Of a stretch of DNA of 16,018 nucleotides, positions 8,157 to 14,720 are shown piece by piece. The notes beneath the pieces were generated by a model that was not told the origin of the DNA, ran no database searches, and saw nothing but the letters and a program-made list of their open reading frames with translations. Every line of letters starts with the position of its first letter. Within the stretch, counting starts at the first letter, position 1. The stretch is from Clostridiales bacterium UBA4706 (GTDB taxonomy: Bacteria; Bacillota; Clostridia; Oscillospirales; Oscillospiraceae), in contig DHKA01000070.1 in NCBI GenBank assembly GCA_002404605.1, positions 43,628-59,645 on the forward strand, given 5' to 3'. The translations under genes and the position numbers were made by a program.

Positions 8157-9041
8157 TCATTCCACGTTCTGCAGCTGCTCGCGGATCTTTTCGATCTCGG
8201 ATTTGAGATCGACCACGACCTTGGCAAGAGATGCGTCGCTGCATTTGGAGCCGATGGTGTTGGATTCACGGTTGAATTCCTGCACAAGGAAGTCCATCTT
8301 CCGGCCGATCGGAGAACCTTCCTCCAGCATGGTACGGAACTGCGCAATGTGGCTGCGGAGACGGACCGTCTCCTCGTCCACGGCGGTGCGGTCGGCGAAG
8401 ATCGCGGCTTCGGTGATGACGCGCTGCTCGTCGAGCGAGCGGTCGGCCAGAATGTCGTGAAGGCGCGCTTCAAGGCGTTCGCGGTATTCCCTCACCGTCT
8501 GCGGGGAACGCTCCTCCACAACAGAAACAAGTTTCTCGATGGTTTCGAGCTTGCCGAGCATATCCCGGCACAGCCGGTCGCCTTCGCGCTCGCGCATGGC
8601 GTTGAATTCCTCCACAGCTTTTGCCGTGATCTCCGAGAGCGCCGCGGCAGCCTTGTCCTTGTCAAGCTCGCGCCGTTCGACCGTCAGCACGTCGGGAAAA
8701 CGGGCGATGCCGAAAGCGTTAAGTCCGCTTTCGAGTCCAAGCGTTTCAGCGATGTGCGCGACCGCGTCGCGGTAGCCACGGGCAAGTTCCTCATTCACCG
8801 AAACGATTGTCCCGGAATCCTGCGAAGCCTGCGCCGATACAAAAACATCCACCTTGCCGCGTGAAACACCGGCGGAGACCGCCTGCTTTACCGTATCCTC
8901 GGCAAAAAGGAAATTCCGCGGCAGCCGGACCGAACAGTCCAAATAGCGGTTGTTCACGCTTTTCAGCTCAACAGTGATCTCCTGACCCTCTACGGAGCCC
9001 TTGGCGCTTCCGTAGCCGGTCATACTGAGCAGTTTTCCCAT
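8157..9041 (-). CDS. yicC: YicC/YloC family endoribonuclease
   Basis: This 294-residue protein carries the YicC N-terminal signature SMTGYG (6-11) followed by ELKSVNNRYLDCSVRLP. The C-terminal DUF1732 domain begins near residue 246 with GRKMDFLVQEFNRESNTIGSK. The family acts as an endoribonuclease; E. coli YicC cleaves the small RNA RyhB, and the B. subtilis homologue YloC sits in the same gene order. It opens the remA-gmk-rpoZ block with a 9-base gap to remA. The 33-base gap upstream, to the J-domain gene, shows no convincing promoter, so it may be read through from the cdaA promoter. A GGGAAG ribosome binding site lies close to the ATG. Confidence 0.94.
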   Translation of the reverse strand: MGKLLSMTGYGSAKGSVEGQEITVELKSVNNRYLDCSVRLPRNFLFAEDTVKQAVSAGVSRGKVDVFVSAQASQDSGTIVSVNEELARGYRDAVAHIAETLGLESGLNAFGIARFPDVLTVERRELDKDKAAAALSEITAKAVEEFNAMREREGDRLCRDMLGKLETIEKLVSVVEERSPQTVREYRERLEARLHDILADRSLDEQRVITEAAIFADRTAVDEETVRLRSHIAQFRTMLEEGSPIGRKMDFLVQEFNRESNTIGSKCSDASLAKVVVDLKSEIEKIREQLQNVE

Positions 9042-9074
9042 TTCTTCCCATCTCCCAAAATATGTGAATCGTTA

Positions 9075-9680
9075 TCAGCAGCAGCAAACAAACGGCGCGC
9101 AGCCGCCGGAGGCAGCCATAAGCGCCATGCAGGGACAAAACGAACCGCAGCCGAGGGTATCCATTCCGCCGGTACTTCCGCCCGCGAACGGGCCGTTCGC
9201 CTGGCTTTCCATCTGTGCGACCGCCTGCCGGTATTCCGCGTTGCCGGGATCCATCGACGCCGCCTGGCGGAAATACTTGGATGCCTCATCCATCCAGCCG
9301 CGGTGGTACGCGACTGCGCCCATAAGAAAGTGCCACTCTGCACCCCGGTCCACGATTGAGCCGAGGATCATCTCCGCGCGGGCGAGATCGCCTGCCATGA
9401 TTGCGGAGCGAACGTCCCGGTACGGGCCGCTTGCGCTGCCGGAGGATGTGCTGCCGGGCTGCGTATAGGTCTTATACTGCGCTCCGCCGCCTGCGCGTTC
9501 CTTTGTGATCGCGTCATACGCCTCGTTGATCTGTTTCATCTTTTCCTGCGCAAGATCGGCGAGCGGATTGTTGGCGTAGTTGTCCGGGTGGTATTTCCGG
9601 GCAAGCTCACGGTATTTCTTTTTTATCTCTTCGTCGGATGCCGTTCGGGAAACGCCCAGAACAACATAAGGATCGGTCAT
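9075..9680 (-). CDS. J-domain protein with TPR-like region and cysteine-rich tail
   Basis: A 201-residue type III (non-canonical) J-domain protein. The J domain occupies about 3-60, with the Hsp70-stimulating HPD at 31-33 and helices of the normal pattern (DPYVVLGVSRTASDEEIKKKYRELARKY, then INEAYDAITKE). A Gly/Ser/Thr-rich linker (64-86) leads to one or two TPR-like helical pairs (about 90-160). The last 25 residues hold seven cysteines (C178, C182, C184, C194, C199, C200, C201), and the protein ends in CCC. There is no DnaJ zinc finger or substrate-binding domain. The ATG at 9680 was chosen because AGGGAG (9688-9693) is 7 bases upstream; a longer frame reaching 9707 has no such site. It follows the DUF5685 gene by 23 bases. 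The client is unknown. Confidence 0.92.
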   Translation of the reverse strand: MTDPYVVLGVSRTASDEEIKKKYRELARKYHPDNYANNPLADLAQEKMKQINEAYDAITKERAGGGAQYKTYTQPGSTSSGSASGPYRDVRSAIMAGDLARAEMILGSIVDRGAEWHFLMGAVAYHRGWMDEASKYFRQAASMDPGNAEYRQAVAQMESQANGPFAGGSTGGMDTLGCGSFCPCMALMAASGGCAPFVCCC

Positions 9681-9703
9681 TCGCTTACTCCCTGTTGGAC
9701 GGA

Positions 9704-10573
9704 TCAAAGATCCCCCGTATTTTTTCTTTTATTCTTCCATGTCCCGGCAAACACTGCGTCGGCGACGTGTGGAACACCGTAGGATAGAATATTTTCAAGG
9801 ATAGTCTTCCATGCGCTCTCCGGCAGAAGCACCGTGGCACTCATGGCGCGCGAAAGAGAGAGATTCAAAGTGGCGCGGATCTCCGCCCTTTCTTCCGGCG
9901 TCATAACGTCGGAGCTGAAGCGCCGGCAAAGCGGGTTATATCTGTCGTTCTTCCGGTCAGATGCATAGTCGTCCGCAGCATCCAGAATGTACACGGCTCG
10001 CCCTGCATGATAAAGTATCTCGCCCTGCATCCGCCGCAGCATAGGGTCAAATGCCCGGTTTGCCGGGAATGCCATAAGCCGGGCAAAGCAGTCCGCCGCT
10101 TCGTCGAGAGACGCGCTGCCGCTCTTCTCAACCGCCGCGAGCCGGACAAGGCACTGCCGGGCGTTTTTTTCAAACTCCGGCTGCCGGACTGCTGCTTTTT
10201 GGTAGCTGCGCCGCAGGAGCCGGACAACTATACGGGCGCACAGCGCCCGGAAGCCCTTTTCGTCTACGGCATCGTCCATCATTTTCTGATAGACGAGGAT
10301 GACGGTGTAATCCGCGGCGTCGAAAAGCTCCGGGGCGCCGCAGATGCACGGCTGCTTTCGCAGCGGATGCACTGGGCAGCGGCGAGAATCGATCTTCGTC
10401 TCCGGTGAAAGAGAGAGCAGCGCGAGGAATGTCATGTCGTAGCTGACAAGAAATCGGGCCGCCGCTCCGTACCGCTGACGGAGCGCTTCACACAAGCCGC
10501 AGTAAGCAGAACGAAACCGGCGGTATTCATTTATGCGGAGCTCGCCGATATCCGGGCGGATATAGCCGTACAT
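9704..10573 (-). CDS. DUF5685 family protein
   Basis: A 289-residue soluble, mostly helical protein of unknown function. The N-terminus MYGYIRPDIGELRINEYRRF followed by AYCGLC is what I recognise as DUF5685. It has two cysteine groups early on: C25/C28 (YCGLC) and C66/C76/C78 (CPVHPLRKQPCIC), which could bind a metal or cluster. Two acidic motifs stand about 98 residues apart: MDDAVDE (DDxxD, D100-D104) and YILDAADDYASDRKNDRYNP (D198, D201, D202, D206). This is the arrangement seen in trans-isoprenyl diphosphate and squalene/phytoene synthase folds; that link is my inference. No signal peptide or membrane span is apparent. It starts 5 bases after cdaR with only a weak AAGAG-type ribosome binding site. 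Confidence 0.85.
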   Translation of the reverse strand: MYGYIRPDIGELRINEYRRFRSAYCGLCEALRQRYGAAARFLVSYDMTFLALLSLSPETKIDSRRCPVHPLRKQPCICGAPELFDAADYTVILVYQKMMDDAVDEKGFRALCARIVVRLLRRSYQKAAVRQPEFEKNARQCLVRLAAVEKSGSASLDEAADCFARLMAFPANRAFDPMLRRMQGEILYHAGRAVYILDAADDYASDRKNDRYNPLCRRFSSDVMTPEERAEIRATLNLSLSRAMSATVLLPESAWKTILENILSYGVPHVADAVFAGTWKNKRKNTGDL

Positions 10574-10578
10574 ATCTC

Positions 10579-11874
10579 TTAATGCTTTTCCTTGAGTGTG
10601 ATATAGATCTTGTATTCACCGACGCAGCCCGCTTCGGGGAAGCCGTCGATCTTGATCTCGACCGTCGGCGTGAAAACACCGGAGGCATTTGTGCCGAGAC
10701 TGGAAAGATCCGCTACAGCACGGAGGTTTACCTCGCTGATCTGGTCAAGGATCTCCTGCGGAGCCCGAACCGTAACATTGAGCGCCTGCGTAATATTCTC
10801 CGCGTCATATCCGTCCGGAACATTGATACAGACGATATTGTCCGGATTTACGGAGAAAGACTTTGTAGCGACGCCCGTGATGGAGACCGTCACCGTCGCC
10901 TCTGTAACACCGGTCATGTTTTCGGTACCGTTCGGCGGAATGATCGTATAGGTGGCAGAGAAATCCGTGGCAAAGGTCGAGAGGTTGATCGTTCCGAGAA
11001 TGAGCTTCGTCGTGCTGTCGATCGCGGCAGCGTCTCCCGCGAGCATAATGGACCTCGGTTCTATTTCAATGCGGGTGTTGGCCTCGCGCGTCGCGCCGCC
11101 GCCGTCGATAATGGTCACGTCGAGCGGGACTTCCTTTGTAGAAAGAACATTCAGCGTCACGGTTACTTCTTCCGTTTCCCGCTGGATGGAGGAGTCCTCG
11201 ACCGGGTTGTTGTCAGCATCGACGAGAGAATAGGTCGTAGAATAGCTCAGTGTACGGTCCACCTCTTCACGGGTAATGGCTACAAACGCATGATCGACCT
11301 TGGATATGACCGTTTTCGGTCCGCTGATCGTAACGACCAGAGGATCGAACACCATGCTCTCATCGGCAAGATATCCGTCCGCCGTGTTGCCGGTGAACGC
11401 CCCCTTGACCTCAATGGTCTTGCGGGCGAGCTTGTCTACATAAAAATTTACGACGTCCGACGATGTGTGGACAACCTTTACTTCGTTCGCATTAACACCA
11501 GAGGGGAACGCAATATCATAAGAAACCGAATACCGCCCGTCCGCCGAGACGTTGCTGAGATTTACGGTTGCTGTCACATTGGAGCTTGTGAGCTTGGAGA
11601 GTACACGGCGCGTGCCGGAAAGCGTTAGGTTGACGGTGGACCGGTCCTGTTCGGTGACGATAAGATCGCTCGACGCGCGCATCGCATCTGCGCCGAGGAA
11701 CTCGATCTTTACGCCGGTAAGCGTCTTTTCCACCTCAACGCCCTCGGTCGTTGTCACATACATCCATAGAAGCGACGCGGCAAACAGCGAGAGGATCATC
11801 CAGAAAACGCGGCTGTCTGTGATGCGCTTGAGATTCAGCTTTTTCCTTTCGTTCGTTTCACTTGTGTTATTCAT
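10579..11874 (-). CDS. cdaR: CdaR, YbbR-domain regulator of diadenylate cyclase
   Basis: A 431-residue membrane-anchored protein with a short positively charged cytoplasmic N-terminus, one transmembrane helix (about 23-40, VFWMILSLFAASLLWMYV) and roughly four extracellular beta-rich YbbR repeats (about 45-140, 140-235, 235-330 and 330-431). In B. subtilis and Listeria, CdaR binds CdaA and modulates c-di-AMP synthesis. I chose the ATG at 11874 (MNNTSETNERKK) because AAGGA at 11883-11887 is 8 bases away. An in-frame ATG at 11880 is only 2 bases from that site, and a longer frame reaches 11916 without support. It overlaps the end of cdaA by 8 bases. Confidence 0.94.
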   Translation of the reverse strand: MNNTSETNERKKLNLKRITDSRVFWMILSLFAASLLWMYVTTTEGVEVEKTLTGVKIEFLGADAMRASSDLIVTEQDRSTVNLTLSGTRRVLSKLTSSNVTATVNLSNVSADGRYSVSYDIAFPSGVNANEVKVVHTSSDVVNFYVDKLARKTIEVKGAFTGNTADGYLADESMVFDPLVVTISGPKTVISKVDHAFVAITREEVDRTLSYSTTYSLVDADNNPVEDSSIQRETEEVTVTLNVLSTKEVPLDVTIIDGGGATREANTRIEIEPRSIMLAGDAAAIDSTTKLILGTINLSTFATDFSATYTIIPPNGTENMTGVTEATVTVSITGVATKSFSVNPDNIVCINVPDGYDAENITQALNVTVRAPQEILDQISEVNLRAVADLSSLGTNASGVFTPTVEIKIDGFPEAGCVGEYKIYITLKEKH

Positions 11875-12730
11875 TGGCATTATCCTTTTCTTTCCGGCGC
11901 AGGAACCGGCGCACACCCGTCTGTTCTTCTTTGGCTTCGGGAATCAGCTCGTTGCGAAGGATCTTCTCAAAGGTGTCCTTCGTGAGATGGCGCTTGAGCA
12001 TTCCGTTGATCGCCACCGAGATCGCGCCGGTCTCCTCCGACACGATCACGACGACGGCATCGGACGCTTCGCTCATACCGATACCGGCGCGGTGACGCAT
12101 GCCAAGCTCCTTGCTTAGGTTGGGATTGTTGGAAAGCGGAAGCATACATCCGGCCGCCTGGATCCGGCCGCTGCGGATGATCGCTGCGCCATCATGCAGA
12201 GGCGCTTTCGGGTAAAAAATGTTTTTCAGCAGTTCCGCCGTCGTTTCCGCGTCAAGGATCGTACCGGTGCGGATCTGATCGTCCAGGCGGTTGTCGCGTT
12301 CAAAGATGATCAGCGCACCGGTGCGCGTTGCAGACATGTCCACGCAGGCAAGCACGGTCTGCGTAATGGCTGCGTCGGCATTCAGGGTGTGCGGCGCTCC
12401 GAAAAGACGAGAGAAAATCGACCCGGTACCGAGCTTTTCGAGAAACCGGCGGATCTCCGGTTGAAACAGCACGACCAGAGCCAGAAGACCCACCTGCACA
12501 GCGTTGCGGAGAATGTAGTTTACCGTGTATAGCTGGAGCTCGCCGGACAGCCAGAGCGCAAGAAGTATATATACGATACCCTGAAACAGCTTGTTCGTCT
12601 TTGTACGACGGACCAGCGTGATCAGAAAATAAAAGAATAAAGCAACAATAAGGATATCGATGATATCCACCACGCGGATCGTGCCGAGATGTCCGAACGC
12701 CTGTCTCAGCGATGGCCAGAAATTATCCAT
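11867..12730 (-). CDS. cdaA: Membrane diadenylate cyclase CdaA (c-di-AMP synthase)
   Basis: This 287-residue enzyme condenses two ATP into cyclic di-AMP, the second messenger for potassium, osmotic and cell-wall homeostasis in Firmicutes. Hydrophobic helices lie at about 22-41, 50-67 and 75-90. The DAC domain follows from about 100, with the catalytic motifs DGA (180-182, in LHDGAAI) and RHR (212-214, in GMRHRAGIGMSE). The charged tail EEQTGVRRFLRRKEKDNANE is cytoplasmic. The length and architecture fit CdaA rather than DisA or CdaS. The ATG at 12730 has a strong AAGGAAGGGA ribosome binding site (12738-12747) 7 bases upstream, and a sigma-A-type promoter stands in front of it. Confidence 0.97.
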   Translation of the reverse strand: MDNFWPSLRQAFGHLGTIRVVDIIDILIVALFFYFLITLVRRTKTNKLFQGIVYILLALWLSGELQLYTVNYILRNAVQVGLLALVVLFQPEIRRFLEKLGTGSIFSRLFGAPHTLNADAAITQTVLACVDMSATRTGALIIFERDNRLDDQIRTGTILDAETTAELLKNIFYPKAPLHDGAAIIRSGRIQAAGCMLPLSNNPNLSKELGMRHRAGIGMSEASDAVVVIVSEETGAISVAINGMLKRHLTKDTFEKILRNELIPEAKEEQTGVRRFLRRKEKDNANE

Positions 12731-12737
12731 AGGACTG

Positions 12738-12796
12738 TCCCTTCCTTGGTTTTGCTATGCAAAATACATTATACTTGATTTTAGAAATTATAGCAA
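12738..12796 (-). promoter_or_regulatory. Predicted sigma-A promoter and ribosome binding site of cdaA
   Basis: On the minus strand TTGCTA (12791-12796) is followed by a 17-base AT-rich spacer and a perfect TATAAT (12768-12773). The predicted transcript start is near 12761, giving a short leader with AAGGAAGGGA at 12738-12747. The whole 12731-12804 gap is far more AT-rich than its surroundings. A second TATAAT-like hexamer just upstream, in GCTATAATTT, lacks a properly spaced -35 box. Confidence 0.75.
12750..12764 (-). repeat. 15-base palindrome at the predicted cdaA transcription start
   Basis: The plus strand reads TTTTGCTATGCAAAA: perfect 6-base arms (12750-12755 and 12759-12764) around a 3-base centre. 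It begins 4 bases after the -10 box and covers the predicted +1. The position suits a repressor operator or a short 5'-end hairpin. No U-run follows, so it is not a terminator. Its function is inferred from position only. Confidence 0.5.
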
Positions 12797-12804
12797 ATGA
12801 TTGG

Positions 12805-13932
12805 TTACAATTTGTAGCTATTTTTTAAAATTTTCTCGACCACATCCGCCGCGCGGTCGATCTCCTGCGGCGTATTGAACAGTGAAACACTCAGCCGTAC
12901 CGTCCCAGTCTGGAGCGTTCCGGCTGTTTTGTGCGCGAGTGGAGCGCAGTGTAGCCCGGACCGGACAGCGACCCCCGTCGCGCCGAGCCGTTCGGAAAGC
13001 GCGTCGCAACTTATGCCGTCCGGAATAACGGACAGCACTCCGGACTGATTATCGGTGTCCGAAAGAAAGACGCGCAGCCCCGGCAGATTGTTCAGTCGCG
13101 CGGCAAGACGACGCATCAGCCGTTCTTCCCCGGCATAAATGCGCTGTGTCGTTCTCTGCCGGACGAAGCGAATGCCCTCACACAGTCCTGCTATGCCGCA
13201 GACGTTGTGTGTTCCGGCTTCCAGCCGTTCGGGAAGTGTTTCGGGCATGAAATGGCTGCGGCTGTCGCCGCCGGTCCCACCGGACAAAAGCGGCATTCCT
13301 GTATCCCGGCAGAGGAGGATCCCTGTCCCCTGCGGGCCGAGAAGTCCTTTATGCCCCGGCATAGCAGCAAACGCTGCGCCCAGTCCCGAAAAATCAAAAT
13401 CCAGTATCCCGGCGCTCTGCGATGCGTCCACGATCAGAGGCACACCATATCTGCGGCAGAGCGCCGCGATGTTGCTGATAGGCAGAATAAACCCGAAGAC
13501 GTTGGACACACAGGTGCAAACGGCAGCGTCGCACTCCGGGAGATGCCGCTCAAACCAGTTGATCATGGTCTCGGAATCGAAAAGCGGCGTATCCGAGGTC
13601 AGAATGCTCGCGCCGGACGTATAGAGCGGGCGCATGACCGCGTTGTGTTCAAAGCCGGACACGGCAACACGCATTCCCTCCCGCACCAGAGAATGAATGG
13701 CAATATTAAGAGCGTGCGTGGCATTCATGGTAAAGATCACGTTTTCCGGCTGCGTCATGTGAAAAAGCGCCGCCGCTTCCTCCCGGCAGGCAAAAACCGT
13801 TTCCGCAGCGCGCATGGCGGCGGCGTGGTCGCCGCGGCCGGGACTTGCGCAGCTCTGCATGGCGCGCACTACAGCGCGCGTGACCTCCGGCGGCTTTTGG
13901 AGCGATGTCGCCGCGCTGTCAAGATAGATCAC
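12805..13932 (-). CDS. SufS-like cysteine desulfurase family aminotransferase (class V, PLP)
   Basis: A 375-residue PLP enzyme predicted to take sulfur (or selenium) from cysteine (or selenocysteine) onto its own cysteine. The N-terminus IYLDSAATSLQKP is typical of the EF2568-type desulfurase family. Visible residues are the PLP-stacking His in FEHNAVMRP (H96), DASQSAG (D169, Q172), the Schiff-base lysine K195 in MPGHKGLLGPQGTG, and the persulfide-forming C329 in VRSGLHCAP. I chose the GTG at 13932 because GGGAGG (13940-13945) lies 7 bases upstream and the residue after it begins the conserved domain. The open frame runs 95 codons further upstream, but that part only shadows the DUF3343 gene. 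It overlaps that gene by 4 bases (GTGA). The physiological acceptor is unknown. Confidence 0.93.
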   Translation of the reverse strand: MIYLDSAATSLQKPPEVTRAVVRAMQSCASPGRGDHAAAMRAAETVFACREEAAALFHMTQPENVIFTMNATHALNIAIHSLVREGMRVAVSGFEHNAVMRPLYTSGASILTSDTPLFDSETMINWFERHLPECDAAVCTCVSNVFGFILPISNIAALCRRYGVPLIVDASQSAGILDFDFSGLGAAFAAMPGHKGLLGPQGTGILLCRDTGMPLLSGGTGGDSRSHFMPETLPERLEAGTHNVCGIAGLCEGIRFVRQRTTQRIYAGEERLMRRLAARLNNLPGLRVFLSDTDNQSGVLSVIPDGISCDALSERLGATGVAVRSGLHCAPLAHKTAGTLQTGTVRLSVSLFNTPQEIDRAADVVEKILKNSYKL

Positions 13933-14183
13933 AGCGGTACCTCCCGGTATTCTCCGGTGAGACGGGAGAGCAGGAACGCCCTGCCGCGTTCGATACCGCG
14001 CTCGTCGAGCAGCGCTACCGCCCGGCGCAGCTTTGCTTCGCTCAGCCGTACGCCGTAGCCGCAGCCTTTTTCGGTAAGACCCTGCGGCGCTTTCATAACA
14101 TATGTCGGGATTCCGGCCAGACTCAACGCCCGGCTCCCCCGCTGCGCGTACGTTAGTGAGCGGAACAGAATGATCGCATACAT
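13929..14183 (-). CDS. Putative Se/S carrier-like protein (DUF3343)
   Basis: An 84-residue protein matching the DUF3343 / putative Se-S carrier family. It has the pattern MYAIILFRSLTYAQRGSRAL at the start, a GIPTYVMKAPQGL segment and the single conserved Cys-Gly in KGCGYGVRL (C41), the only cysteine in the protein. Family members occur beside cysteine desulfurases and selenium-related genes and are thought to carry reactive sulfur or selenium; that role is proposed, not proven. Here it overlaps a desulfurase by 4 bases, consistent with a donor-carrier pair. Its ribosome binding site (AGGGGG) lies in the 3' arm of a strong upstream hairpin. Confidence 0.88.
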   Translation of the reverse strand: MYAIILFRSLTYAQRGSRALSLAGIPTYVMKAPQGLTEKGCGYGVRLSEAKLRRAVALLDERGIERGRAFLLSRLTGEYREVPL

Positions 14184-14190
14184 AATAAAT

Positions 14191-14230
14191 CCCCCTGCAT
14201 ACGAGATGGCAACCCATTCTATGCAGAGGG
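14191..14230 (-). promoter_or_regulatory. Leader hairpin enclosing the ribosome binding site of the DUF3343 gene
   Basis: Within the 59-base gap after ispF, 11-base arms at 14191-14201 and 14220-14230 pair with ten Watson-Crick pairs and one G-U wobble. The 18-base loop can form a further small stem (ATGG/CCAT around GTTG). On the transcript the 3' arm carries AGGGGG, 7 bases before the DUF3343 ATG, so the folded form would hide the ribosome binding site. The tail after the stem (AUUUAUU) is only partly U-rich, so a weak terminator is a less likely alternative. The ligand or trigger, if any, is unknown. Confidence 0.65.
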
Positions 14231-14242
14231 AAAAACTATGGT

Positions 14243-14716
14243 TTATTTCTCTGTGATCAGTGCGACCGCCATGGCGGAAATGCCCTCGCCGCGGCCGGTG
14301 AAGCCGAGGTGCTCCTCCGTCGTAGCTTTCACGCTCACGCAGCCTACCGGAACACCCATAGCTTCCGCCAGACGGCGGCGCATCTCCGGGATATACGGCA
14401 TAAGTTTGGGACGCTGCGCGACGATCGTAGCATCTGTATTAACGATCTCCCAGCCTTGAGAACGCAGATGTGTGCACACAGCAGAGAGGAGCTTCAGACT
14501 GTCCACCCCGGTGTACCGCTCGTCCGTATCCGGAAATAGCTGCCCGATATCACCGAGCGCCGCCGCGCCGAGAAGCGCGTCCATGATCGCGTGGGCGAGC
14601 ACATCGGCATCCGAATGACCGAGCAATCCCCATTCGTATGGTATATCCACGCCACCGAGGATCAGCTTTCGCCCCTCAGTCAGCCGGTGAACATCGTAAC
14701 CCTGTCCTACTCTCAT
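14243..14716 (-). CDS. ispF: 2-C-methyl-D-erythritol 2,4-cyclodiphosphate synthase
   Basis: This 157-residue trimeric enzyme makes MEcPP with release of CMP, the fifth step of the MEP isoprenoid pathway. The metal ligands are D8 and H10 in GQGYDVHRL and H42 in VLAHAIMDALLGAA. LGHSDADV (32-39) and the C-terminal KATTEEHLGFTGRGEGISA are also conserved. Length is standard. It begins 4 bases after the ispD stop and is separate from, not fused to, IspD. A 59-base structured gap separates it from the next gene. Confidence 0.98.
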   Translation of the reverse strand: MRVGQGYDVHRLTEGRKLILGGVDIPYEWGLLGHSDADVLAHAIMDALLGAAALGDIGQLFPDTDERYTGVDSLKLLSAVCTHLRSQGWEIVNTDATIVAQRPKLMPYIPEMRRRLAEAMGVPVGCVSVKATTEEHLGFTGRGEGISAMAVALITEK

Positions 14717-14720
14717 CCGC

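Noticed and set aside
7623..8864. Plus-strand open frame of 413 codons across gmk, remA and yicC
   Set aside because: It runs antisense to three conserved genes, with no ribosome binding site or domain I can recognise; it is a codon-bias shadow.
9042..9074. Promoter for the yicC-remA-gmk block
   Set aside because: The best pair, TTGCTG and CATATT at 17 bases, matches consensus poorly and would start the transcript almost on the yicC ribosome binding site.
10582..11628. Plus-strand open frame of 348 codons antisense to cdaR
   Set aside because: Its Arg/Asp-rich composition mirrors the minus-strand coding bias, and cdaR itself is well supported by its membrane helix, YbbR repeats and neighbour cdaA.
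13933..14217. A 95-residue N-terminal extension of the cysteine desulfurase
   Set aside because: This part of the frame covers the well-supported DUF3343 gene in another frame and shows no domain. The GTG at 13932 has a strong GGGAGG site and starts exactly at the conserved domain.
14184..14242. The leader hairpin as an intrinsic terminator after ispF
   Set aside because: The tail after the stem is AUUUAUU followed at once by the DUF3343 start codon, not a U-run, and the stem arm carries that gene's ribosome binding site. A weak terminator is not fully excluded.
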